A stretch of DNA of 64,000 nt from Catalimonadaceae bacterium JC749 (GCA_021730635.1 JAJNNC010000014.1:1-64000), one strand, 5' to 3'. Counted from the stretch's first letter, positions 27,070 to 37,154 are shown. Numbers and translations: made by a program. Notes: generated from the sequence alone by a model not told the origin.

Positions 27070-28431
27070 ATGATAAAAATGACAAACCGATATACCCTTT
27101 CTATTTTGCTGATCAGCCTGGGGTGGACCGCTGACTTATCCGGACAACCCTCTACAGCAGAAGAGGAGAAAGCGGTGATTCAATGGATTCAGCAACACGC
27201 TGTTCCTGTGAAACATATAGCAGCAGGTCATGACTTTGCCGACTTACAACCTTTGAAGCAAATTCTCAGAGATGTTAAAGTAGTAGGCCTGGGGGAAGCG
27301 ACCCATGGCACCCGGGAATTTTTTCAGATCAAGCACCGCTTGTTTGAGTTTCTGGTCAGGGAGATGGGTTTTACGGGCTTTGCGCTGGAAGCCAGCTACG
27401 CGGCCTGCCAGCCTATCAATGACTATGTGCGATACGGCAAAGGAGACCGGGCCAGCGTGCTGACAGGTCAGGGATATTCTCTCTGGGATACGGAAGAGTT
27501 TACAGCTTTGATCGACTGGATGCACAGCTATAATCAAACCGTGCCGGATGAAAAAAAAGTTGGATTTTATGGCGTAGACTTCGCGCATAATCAGCGAGGC
27601 CGGGAAAAAGTGTTGGCTTATTTACAAAAGTATGCTCCGGAGAAAGTGCCGCCAACAGATTCTGTTTTCCGCCGGTTAGTTGTCGCCAATGAGAAATGGC
27701 CGATGTGGCAGGATGCCTTCAAAAGTGAAGCACCCATTGTATTATCTCAGCTACAAAACCTGATTCAGTTTTTAACAGATCATCAGGCCAGGCTGATCTC
27801 GGATTCTTCACCGGAGGCGTTCGAGCAAATCCTGAAATATACCCAGGTGATGGAGCAGATGTTGTTGGCCATCATTGATTATCCAAAACGCACACGGTTT
27901 ATGGCAGCCAACCTATTGTATCTGATGGAAAGAATGCCAGAGGGCAAATTCATTGTGTCTGCCCACAACCGACATATCAATGTTATAGACCATGTTGGGG
28001 ATACCAATTTAGGACATGATCTGCGTGCTAAGTTGGGAGACACCTATTATGCAGTTGGTTTTGAAACCTATCAGGGGTCTTACCAAACCAGAACCTGGGT
28101 GCCAGAAGAACTGGTTTTAGCAGACTTCAGAGTGGATACCTTAGCACCTGCTCCGGAAAAGTCGTTACCCTGGTATTTGTTTCATGCCAGGCAAGGTGAC
28201 CTTTTCCTGAATATGCGAACACCTATGACTGATAACACAGTAGCACAGTGGTGGAATACACCACAGAAAACACGGGATGTGGCCTGGATTTACCAGAACG
28301 ATCCAGCGCAGTTTTTTCTGGAAGTCAATCTGAAGCAATATTACGATGGCCTACTCTTTATTGAAGAAACCACACGGGCACGCCCGACCCGCAATGCCCT
28401 GGAACTGGCCTCCAGAAAAGCAGGGTTTTGA
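27070..28431 (+). CDS. Erythromycin esterase family protein, exported
   Basis: The ATG at 27070 (or 27079) gives a signal peptide, MTNRYTLSILLISLGWTADLSG; the open frame back to 26968 covers AT-rich leader. The 453-residue product carries the esterase-family motifs VVGLGEATHGTREFFQIKH, ALEASYAAC, and a C-terminal VSAHNRHIN with the conserved His. Members include EreA/EreB, which open the macrolide lactone, but most family members have unknown substrates. The export signal and position in a non-resistance region argue against assigning macrolide resistance. Confidence 0.85.
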   Translation: MIKMTNRYTLSILLISLGWTADLSGQPSTAEEEKAVIQWIQQHAVPVKHIAAGHDFADLQPLKQILRDVKVVGLGEATHGTREFFQIKHRLFEFLVREMGFTGFALEASYAACQPINDYVRYGKGDRASVLTGQGYSLWDTEEFTALIDWMHSYNQTVPDEKKVGFYGVDFAHNQRGREKVLAYLQKYAPEKVPPTDSVFRRLVVANEKWPMWQDAFKSEAPIVLSQLQNLIQFLTDHQARLISDSSPEAFEQILKYTQVMEQMLLAIIDYPKRTRFMAANLLYLMERMPEGKFIVSAHNRHINVIDHVGDTNLGHDLRAKLGDTYYAVGFETYQGSYQTRTWVPEELVLADFRVDTLAPAPEKSLPWYLFHARQGDLFLNMRTPMTDNTVAQWWNTPQKTRDVAWIYQNDPAQFFLEVNLKQYYDGLLFIEETTRARPTRNALELASRKAGF

Positions 28432-28506
28432 ATAAAATTAAGACAAATATCAACTTCATCAATCAATAAAAGTCAAATCCTTATAAAACAAAAACATTTA
28501 TCAATC

Positions 28507-28953
28507 ATGGAAAATGTAGCTACCCAACCTATGGAATCTGAGGTTCCCATAAGGCACAGCAGCGGTGCCAAGTGTCCTGAACTGAAAAACATACAGAAAG
28601 TAATGGATCTGTATATCGACGGTGTGCGGAATGGCAATGTCGCCTCGCTCCAACAGGCCTTTCATCCCCAGTCATCTATGTTTGGTTGGAAAGGAAAAGA
28701 GCTCTATATCACACCTATTCAGGGCCTCTTCGATTATATTGCTGCTACCCCGGTTCCCTCCAAAACCGGAGAACCCACTACTTTTATCATTACTTCCATA
28801 CAGGTGAATGGGTATGCCGCTAATGTGGAAATGGCGATGGATTCCTATCACGGACATGATTTTATGGATTACTTTCAACTAGTCAAAGTAGAGGACCGAT
28901 GGTGGATTGTCAGCAAAACCTTCCATGCCGACCCCCATGACCGGACATCATGA
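28507..28953 (+). CDS. NTF2/lumazine-binding-like small protein
   Basis: A 148-residue soluble protein of the nuclear-transport-factor-2-like fold. The usual start of the fold is IQKVMDLYIDGVRNGNVASL, followed by FHPQSSMFGWKGKELY, then FIITSIQVNGYAANVEMAMDSYHGHDF and the end DRWWIVSKTFHADP. This pattern is that of the putative lumazine-binding family (PF12893), a group with unknown activity despite its name. It starts 75 bp after the esterase-family gene, possibly co-transcribed. Confidence 0.8.
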   Translation: MENVATQPMESEVPIRHSSGAKCPELKNIQKVMDLYIDGVRNGNVASLQQAFHPQSSMFGWKGKELYITPIQGLFDYIAATPVPSKTGEPTTFIITSIQVNGYAANVEMAMDSYHGHDFMDYFQLVKVEDRWWIVSKTFHADPHDRTS

Positions 28954-28987
28954 GATAATCTGAAAAGCAGCATTTCATCTATACCCA

Positions 28988-29134
28988 ATGGCTCATTATA
29001 GGATCATGACCGCTCCGGCAGTCGGGTATGTCCAGCCCGTGTTGCTAATGGCCCGATACCTGATTCAACTGGGCCATAGGGTAGCCTGTATTACAGGAGC
29101 AAGTACCGGGAGCAGGCTACCCACAGCGGTTTGA
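28988..29134 (+). pseudogene. Remnant of a family 1 glycosyltransferase (N-terminal fragment)
   Basis: An ATG frame of 48 codons reads MAHYRIMTAPAVGYVQPVLL followed by MARYLIQLGHRVACITGAS, the typical N-terminal half-motif of MGT/UGT glycosyltransferases (GHxxPxLALARxLxxRGHxVxxxTG). It stops at a TGA at 29132. In another frame just downstream RFDFPGLGRVD resumes the family pattern before a stop, so the gene seems frameshifted and then lost. Fewer than 80 of about 400 residues remain. It is a different lineage from the intact enzyme at 8055-9329 by eye. Confidence 0.6.
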
Positions 29135-29345
29135 TTTTCCAGGCTTAGGCAGGGTAGATTAGCGGGGCAACCACTGTCCATAGAGGTATATTCAATCATA
29201 GACCCCTGATCTTATGACTGTAAACCACCGCAGTTACAAACGAAAAGATCATTTTTAACGCATTCCTCTGTAAATCTCATGGGTTATCGCTATTTTTAAT
29301 AAAGTCAGCTGTAGAGGCTGTACTTTATCAATTTTTGAATTGCTC
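29135..29345. other. Short non-coding gap with decayed coding sequence
   Basis: Holds the out-of-frame tail of the glycosyltransferase fragment (to about 29210) and then the immediate upstream DNA of the kinase gene. The kinase frame is open upstream to a stop at 29271-29273. Confidence 0.45.
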
Positions 29346-31022
29346 ATGAAGCGAGGAAGCCTGCCACAAGCTAAAAAACGACAGCACCGGGAAGTAGACA
29401 GGAAAAATGATATGGAGCAGATACGCTCCCGTTTTTTTGCCAACATCTCCCATGAATTCCGTACGCCGCTTTCCCTCATTCTGGCTCCGCTGGAAACACT
29501 TCTCCAAGCCGCTCCCCAAGATAGTAAAGAACACATCCTCTATTTGATGATGGAGCGAAACGCCCGGCGTCTTCTCAACCTGATCAATCAACTGTTGGAT
29601 CTTTCCAAACTGGAAGCTGGTAGCCTGCATCTGGAACTGAAGCCTGGAGAGGTGATAGGGCTGCTCGATGCGCTGGCTGTTACCTTTATGCCGCTGGCGG
29701 AGAACCGCCAAATCAATTTTACCTACCAACTGCCGGCTACTCCCTGGGTGGCGCTGTTCGATAGCGATAAGCTGGAAAAGATTGTCGTCAACCTGCTTTC
29801 CAATGCCTGCAAGTATACGCCGGATGGAGGAGCGATCTCTCTGGAGGCCTCCATTCACCCTGACAGAAACCAAAAGGAAACAAAGCAAGTATTAACCATT
29901 GCCGTGACTGATAATGGCAAGGGCATTGAAGCCAATCAGGTGGACAAGATCTTTGACCGGTTTTATGTGGCTGATACCGCTCAGGAACACAATAGAGAAA
30001 GTACAGGCATCGGGCTGGCGCTCACCAAAGAACTGGTAGAACTGCACGGTGGCCGCATCAGCGTACAGAGCAAGCCCCAGCAGGGAACCCGTTTCGTAGT
30101 GGAGCTTCCTTTGGAGACAGCCACCGAATCTGTTGCCAACAGCGAAAATTCTGCTGACGCTCTCAAAGGCTCATTCCTAAATGCACTGGCGGCGGGACAA
30201 CCAGCCCTGTTTACCGCCTATGAGAAAGAACTTATCGGGCTCAGCTCGACATACCCTGTATCAGAAAATGAGAAACCTGTCTTGCTGATTGTAGAAGATA
30301 ACAGGGAACTTTCAGCCTTTATGGCTCTTCATTTCCATGCTGAATATCAGGTGATAGAGGCGGAGAACGGAGAGGTAGGCTGGCAGAAAGCACTGGAAAC
30401 CATTCCTGACCTGGTGATCTCTGACGTGATGATGCCGGTGATGGATGGCATTGAACTCTGCCGAAAGCTTAAAGCTGATGAACGTACCAGCCATGTGTCC
30501 GTGATGCTGCTCACAGCCAAAGCGGGGCAGGAAAACATGTTGGAAGGATTGGAAACAGGAGCCGATGATTACCTCACCAAACCTTTCAGTGTGGCGGAGT
30601 TGCAACTTCGAGCGAGAAACATGGTGGAAGGGCGCAGAAAACTTAGAGAACGATTCAGCCGGGATGGGATGATGTACCCCACCGATGGGGCCGTTACTTC
30701 GGCTGATGAAAAGTTTCTGAGAAGAGTCATAGCCATCATCATAGAACACATTGATGAAGATGATTTTACAGCGGAAGTTTTCGAAAGGGAGGTGGGTTTA
30801 AGCCATGTGCAGTTTTACCGCAAGATGAAAGCTTTGACCAATCAGGCTCCGGGAGAGTTTTTACGCAACTATCGTCTTCAGCAGGCTGCCCATTTGTTGA
30901 AGGGGAAACACGGGAATGTCACAGAAGTAGCCTATACGGTGGGTTTTACCAGCCTGGCCTATTTTACCCGTTGTTTCAAGGCACGTTTTGGAAAAACACC
31001 TTCTGAATATATAACCCTTTAG
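29346..31022 (+). CDS. Hybrid histidine kinase / response regulator / AraC protein lacking a sensor domain
   Basis: The domain order is HisKA, with phospho-His in NISHEFRTPLSLILAP about 36 residues in; HATPase (NLLSNACKYTPDGG, VTDNGKGIE, STGIGLALTKELVELHGG); a receiver (LLIVEDNRELSAF, phospho-Asp in ISDVMMPVMDG, YLTKPF); and a C-terminal AraC HTH (GLSHVQFYRKMKAL, VTEVAYTVGFTSLAYFTRCF, GKTPSEYI). This is the output half of the Bacteroidota hybrid two-component systems that control polysaccharide use loci. The usual beta-propeller/Y_Y_Y sensor and membrane helix are absent: only about 25 codons of basic linker precede HisKA. The open frame reaches 29274 with a TTG at 29340 as an alternative start. 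It may be truncated, or controlled by a separate protein. Confidence 0.85.
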   Translation: MKRGSLPQAKKRQHREVDRKNDMEQIRSRFFANISHEFRTPLSLILAPLETLLQAAPQDSKEHILYLMMERNARRLLNLINQLLDLSKLEAGSLHLELKPGEVIGLLDALAVTFMPLAENRQINFTYQLPATPWVALFDSDKLEKIVVNLLSNACKYTPDGGAISLEASIHPDRNQKETKQVLTIAVTDNGKGIEANQVDKIFDRFYVADTAQEHNRESTGIGLALTKELVELHGGRISVQSKPQQGTRFVVELPLETATESVANSENSADALKGSFLNALAAGQPALFTAYEKELIGLSSTYPVSENEKPVLLIVEDNRELSAFMALHFHAEYQVIEAENGEVGWQKALETIPDLVISDVMMPVMDGIELCRKLKADERTSHVSVMLLTAKAGQENMLEGLETGADDYLTKPFSVAELQLRARNMVEGRRKLRERFSRDGMMYPTDGAVTSADEKFLRRVIAIIIEHIDEDDFTAEVFEREVGLSHVQFYRKMKALTNQAPGEFLRNYRLQQAAHLLKGKHGNVTEVAYTVGFTSLAYFTRCFKARFGKTPSEYITL

Positions 31023-31328
31023 ACACAGACAGAACAACCGGTTGTCTGTCGTGCGCCTCAAACGAACGATTGAAATGGCCTTGAGGGCCTATGGCTAGCA
31101 ACCTGTCCACCTTCGATTTACCAGTAAATATAGCGACCCTCTTCAGGCTCCTGCTTAATAAAACCAAGCCGGAACGATTGTACAAAAAAATGAAACCTCT
31201 GTGCAAATGATAGTTTTTTTCAACCTTTATATTTGTGTAGGTTCACCAAAAAACCGACCCTATATAGCTCAAACAGGTGACGCCATAGAAATCTAAAACT
31301 GTATATGTTTAACATAAACTGAATCGAG
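31023..31328. other. Intergenic region
   Basis: About 306 bp between the hybrid kinase and DUF1059. It contains no gene by eye, only the -7-like box noted separately. Confidence 0.4.
31228..31235 (+). promoter_or_regulatory. Possible -7 element for the DUF1059 gene
   Basis: TATATTTG at 31228-31235 fits TAnnTTTG. The expected TTTG 19 bp upstream is not present, so the call rests on one element. The start codon is 94 bp downstream. Confidence 0.35.
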
Positions 31329-31523
31329 ATGACAAAAGTAATTCACTGCCGGGAAGTAGGTTTTGATTGTGACGGAGTGATCCGTGCTAACTCCGAAGAA
31401 GAAGCACTTCAAATGGCAGCCGAACATGCCAAAACAGTACATGGTATGGACAAAGTGTCGCCGGAAGTGGTAGCCAAGTTGAAAAGTATTATCCGGGAGG
31501 AAGCTGCCAGACCTACCCATTGA
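31329..31523 (+). CDS. DUF1059 domain protein
   Basis: A 64-residue protein that is nearly all DUF1059: VIHCREVGFDCDGVIRANSE, then EEALQMAAEHAKTVHGMDKV and a C-terminal helix. Two cysteines near the start (CREVGFDCD) are conserved in the family and could bind metal, which is inference. It is full length for the family, and function is unknown. The stop codon is part of a small perfect hairpin. Confidence 0.88.
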   Translation: MTKVIHCREVGFDCDGVIRANSEEEALQMAAEHAKTVHGMDKVSPEVVAKLKSIIREEAARPTH

Positions 31524-31538
31524 AGCAAAAATGCTTCA
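31521..31538 (+). terminator. Hairpin at the end of the DUF1059 gene
   Basis: TGAAGCA (31521-31527) and TGCTTCA (31532-31538) form a perfect 7-bp stem with an AAAA loop, and the TGA stop is its first arm. No U-tract follows, so termination activity is doubtful. Confidence 0.35.
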
Positions 31539-31721
31539 TACAGGCAAAGACATAAGCTCATCATTTCTTCACTACCTGAAGAGGGAAACAATGAGGAAGC
31601 GCTTGCCACTGGTAACCTACCAGGACAGGTCAAATCATTGGTTCCCTTTCTTATCGAAACTTCGCTGAGAAAAAGAAAATGCCATTGGCTGGGCTATTCA
31701 TGCCGGATATGACCCGCCTTA

Positions 31722-33197
31722 CTAGGCCAAAATATCTTTCACTACCTTGCCATGCACATCGGTCAGCCGGAATTCTCTTCCCTGGAACGTATAGGTCAGG
31801 GCCTCATGATTCAAACCCAGCTGATGCAAAATAGTAGCTTGCAGGTCGTGTACATGCACCCGGTCTTTGATGCCGTAGTAGCCTAGTTCGTCGGTTTCTC
31901 CAAAGGTAAAGCCTTTCTTGATACCTCCTCCGGCCATCCACATGGTAAACGCTTCACTGTGGTGATCCCGCCCCTTGAAATTGGCACTGGCACGGGTTTC
32001 CATCATAGGCGTACGCCCAAACTCACCCCCCCAGATCACCAGGGTCTCTTCCAGTAAGCCCCTTTGTTTCAGATCCTTGAGCAGGGCCGTGATGGGTTTG
32101 TCAATTTGTGTACAGGCCTCCTGCAAAGCCTGATCTACACCATTATTGGCGCCCACCCCATGGGTATCCCACCGACGATCAAAGAGCTGCACGAAACGAA
32201 CACCCTTTTCTACCAGCCGACGCGCCAGCAGGCAGTTGTTGGCAAAGGAATTTTTTCCGGGTTCTGTGCCATACATTTCGTGTATCCAGGCTGGTTCATC
32301 ATTGATGTTCATCACATCCGGCACAGAAGCCTGCATACGGAAGGCCAGTTCATACTGTGAAATACGGGACAATATCTCAGGGTCGCCTACTTCTTCATAT
32401 TCTTTCTGATTGATTTCATTGATAATATCAATAGATTTTTTCCGCATGGCCGGATCTACCTGTCCGGGGTTGGACAGATACAATACGGGTTCCCCTTTGG
32501 AACGGCACTGCACGCCCTGGTAAACTGTGGGTAAAAAGCCACTGCCCCATACACTTTTGCCAGCACTGGGATCGCTGGTAGAGACCAGCACCACAAAGCC
32601 CGGCAGATCCTGATTTTCAGAACCCAATCCATACACCACCCAGGCACCCATACTGGGCCGACCCAGACGGGGACTGCCCGCATGCATGAGCAACTGTGCC
32701 GGGGCATGGTTAAACTCGTCAGTATGCATGGCTTTCAGGAAGGTTACCTCATCCACCATTTCCGGAAAATGGGTGAAATAATTAGAAATGGTGGCGCCAG
32801 AGTCGCCATGTTGCCGGAAAGTGGCTTGTGGTCCCAGCATATTGGGAACCCCTTTCAGGAAAGCAAAACGTTTTCCTTCCAGAAAGGAGGGCGGACAACG
32901 TTGTCCATCCAGTTTTTGAAGTTCCGGCTTATAGTCAAACAGTTCAAGCTGGGAAGGAGCACCAGCCATGTGTAAAAAAATGACACGTTTGGCTTTGGGA
33001 GAAAAATGTGGCGCTTTCAGTTGCAGCGGGTTGTCCGGTTGGGTCAGCGACAAAAGTGCGTCCTGGGCAGGAGAGGAGTGGCAACCCAACAGAGAACCCA
33101 GCGCAATAGAACCCAGTCCGGCCGTACATTTTTTCAGAAAATGACGGCGGGTGTGAAAACGGGCCAGCTCTTGCTGTGCTTGCTGCAATATATCCAT
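31722..33197 (-). CDS. DUF1501 (sulfatase-like) protein with Tat signal
   Basis: A 491-residue protein. The N-terminus has a twin-arginine motif RRHFLKKC followed by a hydrophobic stretch and LGC, so it may be a Tat-exported lipoprotein. The body matches DUF1501: KRVIFLHMAGAPSQLELFD, then QRCPPSFLEGKRFAF, QLFDRRWDTHG and VIWGGEFGRTPM. The fold belongs to the alkaline phosphatase/sulfatase superfamily, but substrates are unknown. Proteins of this family are commonly encoded next to DUF1549/DUF1553 cytochrome proteins, exactly as here, with a gap of 3 bp. The pair is frequent in Planctomycetes and in Cytophagales. Confidence 0.92.
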   Translation of the reverse strand: MDILQQAQQELARFHTRRHFLKKCTAGLGSIALGSLLGCHSSPAQDALLSLTQPDNPLQLKAPHFSPKAKRVIFLHMAGAPSQLELFDYKPELQKLDGQRCPPSFLEGKRFAFLKGVPNMLGPQATFRQHGDSGATISNYFTHFPEMVDEVTFLKAMHTDEFNHAPAQLLMHAGSPRLGRPSMGAWVVYGLGSENQDLPGFVVLVSTSDPSAGKSVWGSGFLPTVYQGVQCRSKGEPVLYLSNPGQVDPAMRKKSIDIINEINQKEYEEVGDPEILSRISQYELAFRMQASVPDVMNINDEPAWIHEMYGTEPGKNSFANNCLLARRLVEKGVRFVQLFDRRWDTHGVGANNGVDQALQEACTQIDKPITALLKDLKQRGLLEETLVIWGGEFGRTPMMETRASANFKGRDHHSEAFTMWMAGGGIKKGFTFGETDELGYYGIKDRVHVHDLQATILHQLGLNHEALTYTFQGREFRLTDVHGKVVKDILA

Positions 33198-33200
33198 CAG

Positions 33201-36002
33201 TTAGTTTTTAGTGATAAACTCATCTACATTTAAAAGGGCATTGGCAACCAGAGTCAACGCCAGAAACTCAGGCGATGTATGATCCTTTACTTCAACCTGT
33301 GTGGTTTTTATCCGGGTAGATACGGGTTTGGCTATGCTGTTTGGTTTTGTGGGCTGCTGGTAATGCTGGATGGCAGCCTGATATAATTTCTCCAGACTTT
33401 TGAGTTTTTCCTCGCTGGGTTCCCGTAGCATCACCATCCGGTAACCCTCCCTAAGCCTTTGCGTCACACTTTCCGAATCAAAAGCCTGCATTTTTTCCGC
33501 CAGCACCTGGGCGGCTTCGAAATAGACGGTATCATTAAGCAATACCAGGGCTTGCAGCGGCGTGTTGGTCCGAATTCTTCTCGACACGCACACATTCCGA
33601 CCCGGGCTGTCAAAAGTAATAAAAGAAGGGTATGGATTGGTCCTGTGCCAGAAGGTGTAGAGGGCACGCCGGTATTGATCTTCACCAGGGCTGGTTCCCC
33701 AGTCGCCTACGCTTTCCGGTTGGGGCGGACGCACACTGGGGCCATACATTTTGCTGCTCAGCAATCCGCTGACGGCCAGCGCCTGATCCCGGATTTGTTC
33801 GGCTGATAAGCGGATGCGAGGACCGCGGGAGAGCCACTCATTGCGGGGATCCTGTGCCAGCTTCTCCGGTGTGGTGTGAGAGGCTTGCCGGTAGGTGGCC
33901 GACATCACAATTTGTTTGAGCAGTTTTTTGACACTCCACTGGTGGGTATCCCGGAATTGCACCGCCAGCCAATCCAGTAGTTGAGGATGTGATGGGGGAG
34001 TACCCTGCGTACCAAAATCTTCCACGGTTTCTACCAGCCCAAACCCAAAGATCTTTTCCCAGAATCGGTTGACAATCACCCGGGCCGTCAGTGGATTTTC
34101 CGGACTTACCAGCCATCGGGCCAGGTCCAGGCGGTTGTAGGGCGTGGAAGCAGCAGGCAAGCTGCCGGTAGAAGCAGGAACGCTGGGTACCACTTCTTCA
34201 CCGGGTGTCAGCCAGTTACCCCTGGTAAATACCTGTGTTTTTCTCTTTTCCGCCGGCGGGCGCTCCCGCATGATAGGGGTTTCTATAGCCGGCACCTGCT
34301 CCAGTTTCATCACCTGTTCCTGGAAATGATTGCCCCGGGATGTCCATCCCGGATGCTTTTCATGGTAGAAAATCCAGTCCAGTCTGAACAAGTCAGAGGT
34401 ATAATGCCGGTCTATCCCAAAAGTAAAATACACATCATGAACCCCTGCCGTTGGTGTAATGGATACCTTTTTAGTGTTCCATTGAGACCAGGCTTCTTCG
34501 GATTCCGGTTTGCCGGTATGGGAGATGCGGGTCTGACTGATGACAGGACCGGAGGCTGAATCCAGCCGCACCTGAATACGGCCACTGTAAGGAGAGGCAT
34601 ACCGATAAGAAATGGCTTCAATATCAGTGAGGTCTACTTTGCGGAATAAAATCCAGGAGCTATCCTGAATTTGCCAGACAGATTCCTGGTCGGGTGGAGT
34701 GAGTTCTATAAAGCGACTGCTTTTATCAAATTCTTCAGCTTCTACTTTCCGGTAACCCAGCTGATACAGTAATTTGTTTCTGTGGTCGTGTAACAGGGTT
34801 TCCGAAGAATTGGAAGGGGGTGTTTTCAGGCGATCTTCAATCCAGTTGATCAAGGTGGCTACCTGCTCTTCATTTTCTTCCGCATAGGTAAAGAGTTTCG
34901 GCTGTTCGTTGTAGATGTCACGGTCTTGTGTGTTGTTAAAAAAAGCAAAAGCCTGGTAAAATTCTTCGTGACGGATGGGATCATAGGGATGACTGTGGCA
35001 TTGTACACAAGCCATCGTTGTGCCCTGCCATACTTCCCAGGTAGTGCTGACCCGGTCCAGTACGGCAGCGATTCTGAACTCTTCATCGTCGGTACCCCCT
35101 TCATCGTTGGCGATGGTATTCCTGTGGAAAGCGGTAGCGATGTACTGATCAGCCGTAGGATGGGGGAGCAGGTCGCCGGCCAGTTGCTCCATAGTAAACT
35201 GGTCAAATGGCATATCCTTGTTAAAAGCATGGATTACCCAGTCACGGTACTGCCAGATAGAACGCCCCAGGTCTTTTTCATACCCTTTGGTATCGGCATA
35301 CCGGGCCAGGTCGAGCCACATGGCAGCCCAGTGTTCTCCGAAACGGGGGGAGGCCAGCAAGCGGTCCACTACTTTTTCATAGGCATCAGGAGCCGGGTCC
35401 TGAAGAAACTGCTGCCTTTCTTCCCAGGTGGGTGGCAGGCCAGTCAGGTCCAGGCTCACCCTTCTCAGTAACACATCTTTCTCCGCTTCGGGAGCGGGCT
35501 GAAGGCCTTTCTCCTGCAACCTGGCATACACGAAAGGATCAATGTCATTCTGTGCCCAACCTGGTTGATCTGTCGGAGGAACCGGAATGTTTTCATGGGG
35601 GGGTATATAGGCCCAGTGGTCTTCCCACAGCGCTCCCTGGTTGATCCAGGTTCTCAACAAGTCAATCTCCTTTTCAGACAACGGTTCAGCCTCCAGGGGC
35701 ATTCTCATTTCCGGATCATGGTGCCTCACCCTGCGCATGAGTTCGCTTTCATTGGCATGGCCGGGAATGATGGCCGGTTGGCCCGATTCAGTAGTATCCA
35801 GGGCCTCTTCCCGAAAAAGAAGGCTGAATCCACCTGATTTTTTGACGCCTCCATGGCAGGTGATACATTTAGCGTTGAAGATCGGACGTATCTCCTGATT
35901 GTAACTAATCTTTTCTTCCTGAAACAGTCCAAAAAAAATAAGAATACCCAGGGTTATGGAGAGACAAGTAATGATAATCCACAAGTGCCGGTGTATCTTC
36001 AT
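33201..36002 (-). CDS. PSCyt1-DUF1549-DUF1553 cytochrome-domain protein
   Basis: A 933-residue protein with an N-terminal membrane anchor/signal (about 8-27). The cytochrome c-like PSCyt1 domain has a haem motif C46-x-x-C49-H50 (CITCH) and later MRMPL as likely haem ligand context. DUF1549 runs from about 150 to 350 ([34 protein letters not shown]). A second CxxCH lies at C332-C335-H336 ([12 protein letters not shown]). DUF1553 occupies the last third ([40 protein letters not shown]). Exported multi-haem-type proteins with this order are thought to help break down complex compounds, but no reaction is established. It is transcribed leftward just before the DUF1501 gene. Confidence 0.9.
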   Translation of the reverse strand: MKIHRHLWIIITCLSITLGILIFFGLFQEEKISYNQEIRPIFNAKCITCHGGVKKSGGFSLLFREEALDTTESGQPAIIPGHANESELMRRVRHHDPEMRMPLEAEPLSEKEIDLLRTWINQGALWEDHWAYIPPHENIPVPPTDQPGWAQNDIDPFVYARLQEKGLQPAPEAEKDVLLRRVSLDLTGLPPTWEERQQFLQDPAPDAYEKVVDRLLASPRFGEHWAAMWLDLARYADTKGYEKDLGRSIWQYRDWVIHAFNKDMPFDQFTMEQLAGDLLPHPTADQYIATAFHRNTIANDEGGTDDEEFRIAAVLDRVSTTWEVWQGTTMACVQCHSHPYDPIRHEEFYQAFAFFNNTQDRDIYNEQPKLFTYAEENEEQVATLINWIEDRLKTPPSNSSETLLHDHRNKLLYQLGYRKVEAEEFDKSSRFIELTPPDQESVWQIQDSSWILFRKVDLTDIEAISYRYASPYSGRIQVRLDSASGPVISQTRISHTGKPESEEAWSQWNTKKVSITPTAGVHDVYFTFGIDRHYTSDLFRLDWIFYHEKHPGWTSRGNHFQEQVMKLEQVPAIETPIMRERPPAEKRKTQVFTRGNWLTPGEEVVPSVPASTGSLPAASTPYNRLDLARWLVSPENPLTARVIVNRFWEKIFGFGLVETVEDFGTQGTPPSHPQLLDWLAVQFRDTHQWSVKKLLKQIVMSATYRQASHTTPEKLAQDPRNEWLSRGPRIRLSAEQIRDQALAVSGLLSSKMYGPSVRPPQPESVGDWGTSPGEDQYRRALYTFWHRTNPYPSFITFDSPGRNVCVSRRIRTNTPLQALVLLNDTVYFEAAQVLAEKMQAFDSESVTQRLREGYRMVMLREPSEEKLKSLEKLYQAAIQHYQQPTKPNSIAKPVSTRIKTTQVEVKDHTSPEFLALTLVANALLNVDEFITKN

Positions 36003-36237
36003 GTTGAAAAAGTTAGCTTCAAAATGTAAAAATGTAAGAAAGGTTTCTATGCAATGAACGTAAAATTTCAGACTTTCTCAATAGAATTAGGTAATATTAG
36101 CCGTTGTTAAGCGCTGCTTTTAACAGCTTAACAAAAACGGTGGAATTATTATTTTATACATAGAATAGTAGGTTTTAATTCATTTACGCATCATAAAATT
36201 TCACTCAGTCATTCGTTTACACGATCACAACATATTT

Positions 36238-36411
36238 ATGCAAAAAGATATCAAAATGCCCGTAGTGGTGAAAGCGTTGTGTGGGGCTACCATTGGATTT
36301 TTAGTAGGACTGTACCTGGCGAACACTTTTGCAGCAGGAGTGATCAACTGGATGGTATACCTCCCAACGGCCTTAGGAGCTGTTGCGGGCATTTGGTGGC
36401 TACGCCGTTGA
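36238..36411 (+). CDS. Small two-helix membrane protein (57 residues)
   Basis: ATG at 36238 to TGA at 36409. The product is short (57 residues), but it shows two clear hydrophobic helices (GATIGFLVGLYLANTFAAGV and YLPTALGAVAGIWWL) with basic ends (MQKDIK..., WWLRR). The Gly/Ala spacing is that of a packed helix pair. I do not know its family. It lies alone, 114 bp before the sigma factor on the same strand. The longer frame 36279-36494 has no protein-like character. Confidence 0.5.
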   Translation: MQKDIKMPVVVKALCGATIGFLVGLYLANTFAAGVINWMVYLPTALGAVAGIWWLRR

Positions 36412-36524
36412 GGTGTTCAAAATTTGTCTTTAAACGGAAGTTAATATTAATAAATTCACACTTCTGTATATCATTTTTAAAAACATTATACTAATTTACA
36501 GAAGTCCTTTGAGGCTCACTACTT

Positions 36525-37154
36525 ATGCAACCTGATTTTTCAAATATTACCCATGAGGATTCCTCTGATGCATTAGATGTAGCGCTATGGCAAAAATTTA
36601 AAGCAGGAGATACCGCTGCTTATGCCTTGCTCTATCAAAGGTATTTTCGTGTACTTTTTAAATACAGTTGCAAAATTACACAGGACCGTAACCTGATCTT
36701 AGACACTATACAGGAGTTGTTTATCACTGTATGGAAGAATAAAAAGAATCTGAGCACGCCCACCTCAGTCAGACATTATCTTTTCAAATCGCTCCGCAGG
36801 AAGTTGTATCGTCAACTAAACAGTCCGCATACACGGCTTTCTTCCCAGGAAATCAATGAATCATGGGGGGAAGTAACCCTGCCTCATGAGCAGCAGTTGA
36901 TTCAGGAGCAGACCCGGCATGAACAAACATTTGTCTTATCCAGGGCGTTGGAGCGGCTGACCCGAAGGCAAAGGGAAGTCATCTTTTTGAGGTTTTATCA
37001 AAACCTGAGTTACACTGAAATTTCTGCTGTGATGGCCATCGGTATAGAGGCCGTTTACAACCTTTTATCCAAGGCAGTCCATCACCTGCAGCAACACATC
37101 AAAAAGATAGATTTCTATACAGTCCTTCTTCTCCTCCTCCCTACCTTTTTGTAG
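36525..37154 (+). CDS. ECF sigma factor, FecI-like
   Basis: A 209-residue sigma-70 family protein. Region 2: LWQKFKAGDTAAYALLYQRY, RVLFKYSCKITQDRNLILDT, IQELFITVWKNKKNL. Region 4: LERLTRRQREVIFLRFYQNL, SYTEISAVMAIGIEAVYNLL. The form is that of Bacteroidota cell-surface-signalling sigma factors, which direct transcription of SusC/SusD loci when released by a FecR-type anti-sigma. FecR follows at 37362 and SusC/SusD after it. The 207-bp gap to FecR holds a small GC hairpin. Confidence 0.92.
   Translation: MQPDFSNITHEDSSDALDVALWQKFKAGDTAAYALLYQRYFRVLFKYSCKITQDRNLILDTIQELFITVWKNKKNLSTPTSVRHYLFKSLRRKLYRQLNSPHTRLSSQEINESWGEVTLPHEQQLIQEQTRHEQTFVLSRALERLTRRQREVIFLRFYQNLSYTEISAVMAIGIEAVYNLLSKAVHHLQQHIKKIDFYTVLLLLLPTFL

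Noticed and set aside
27070-28431. Macrolide resistance gene
   Set aside because: The family match is only at the superfamily level and the protein is exported; there is no resistance context.
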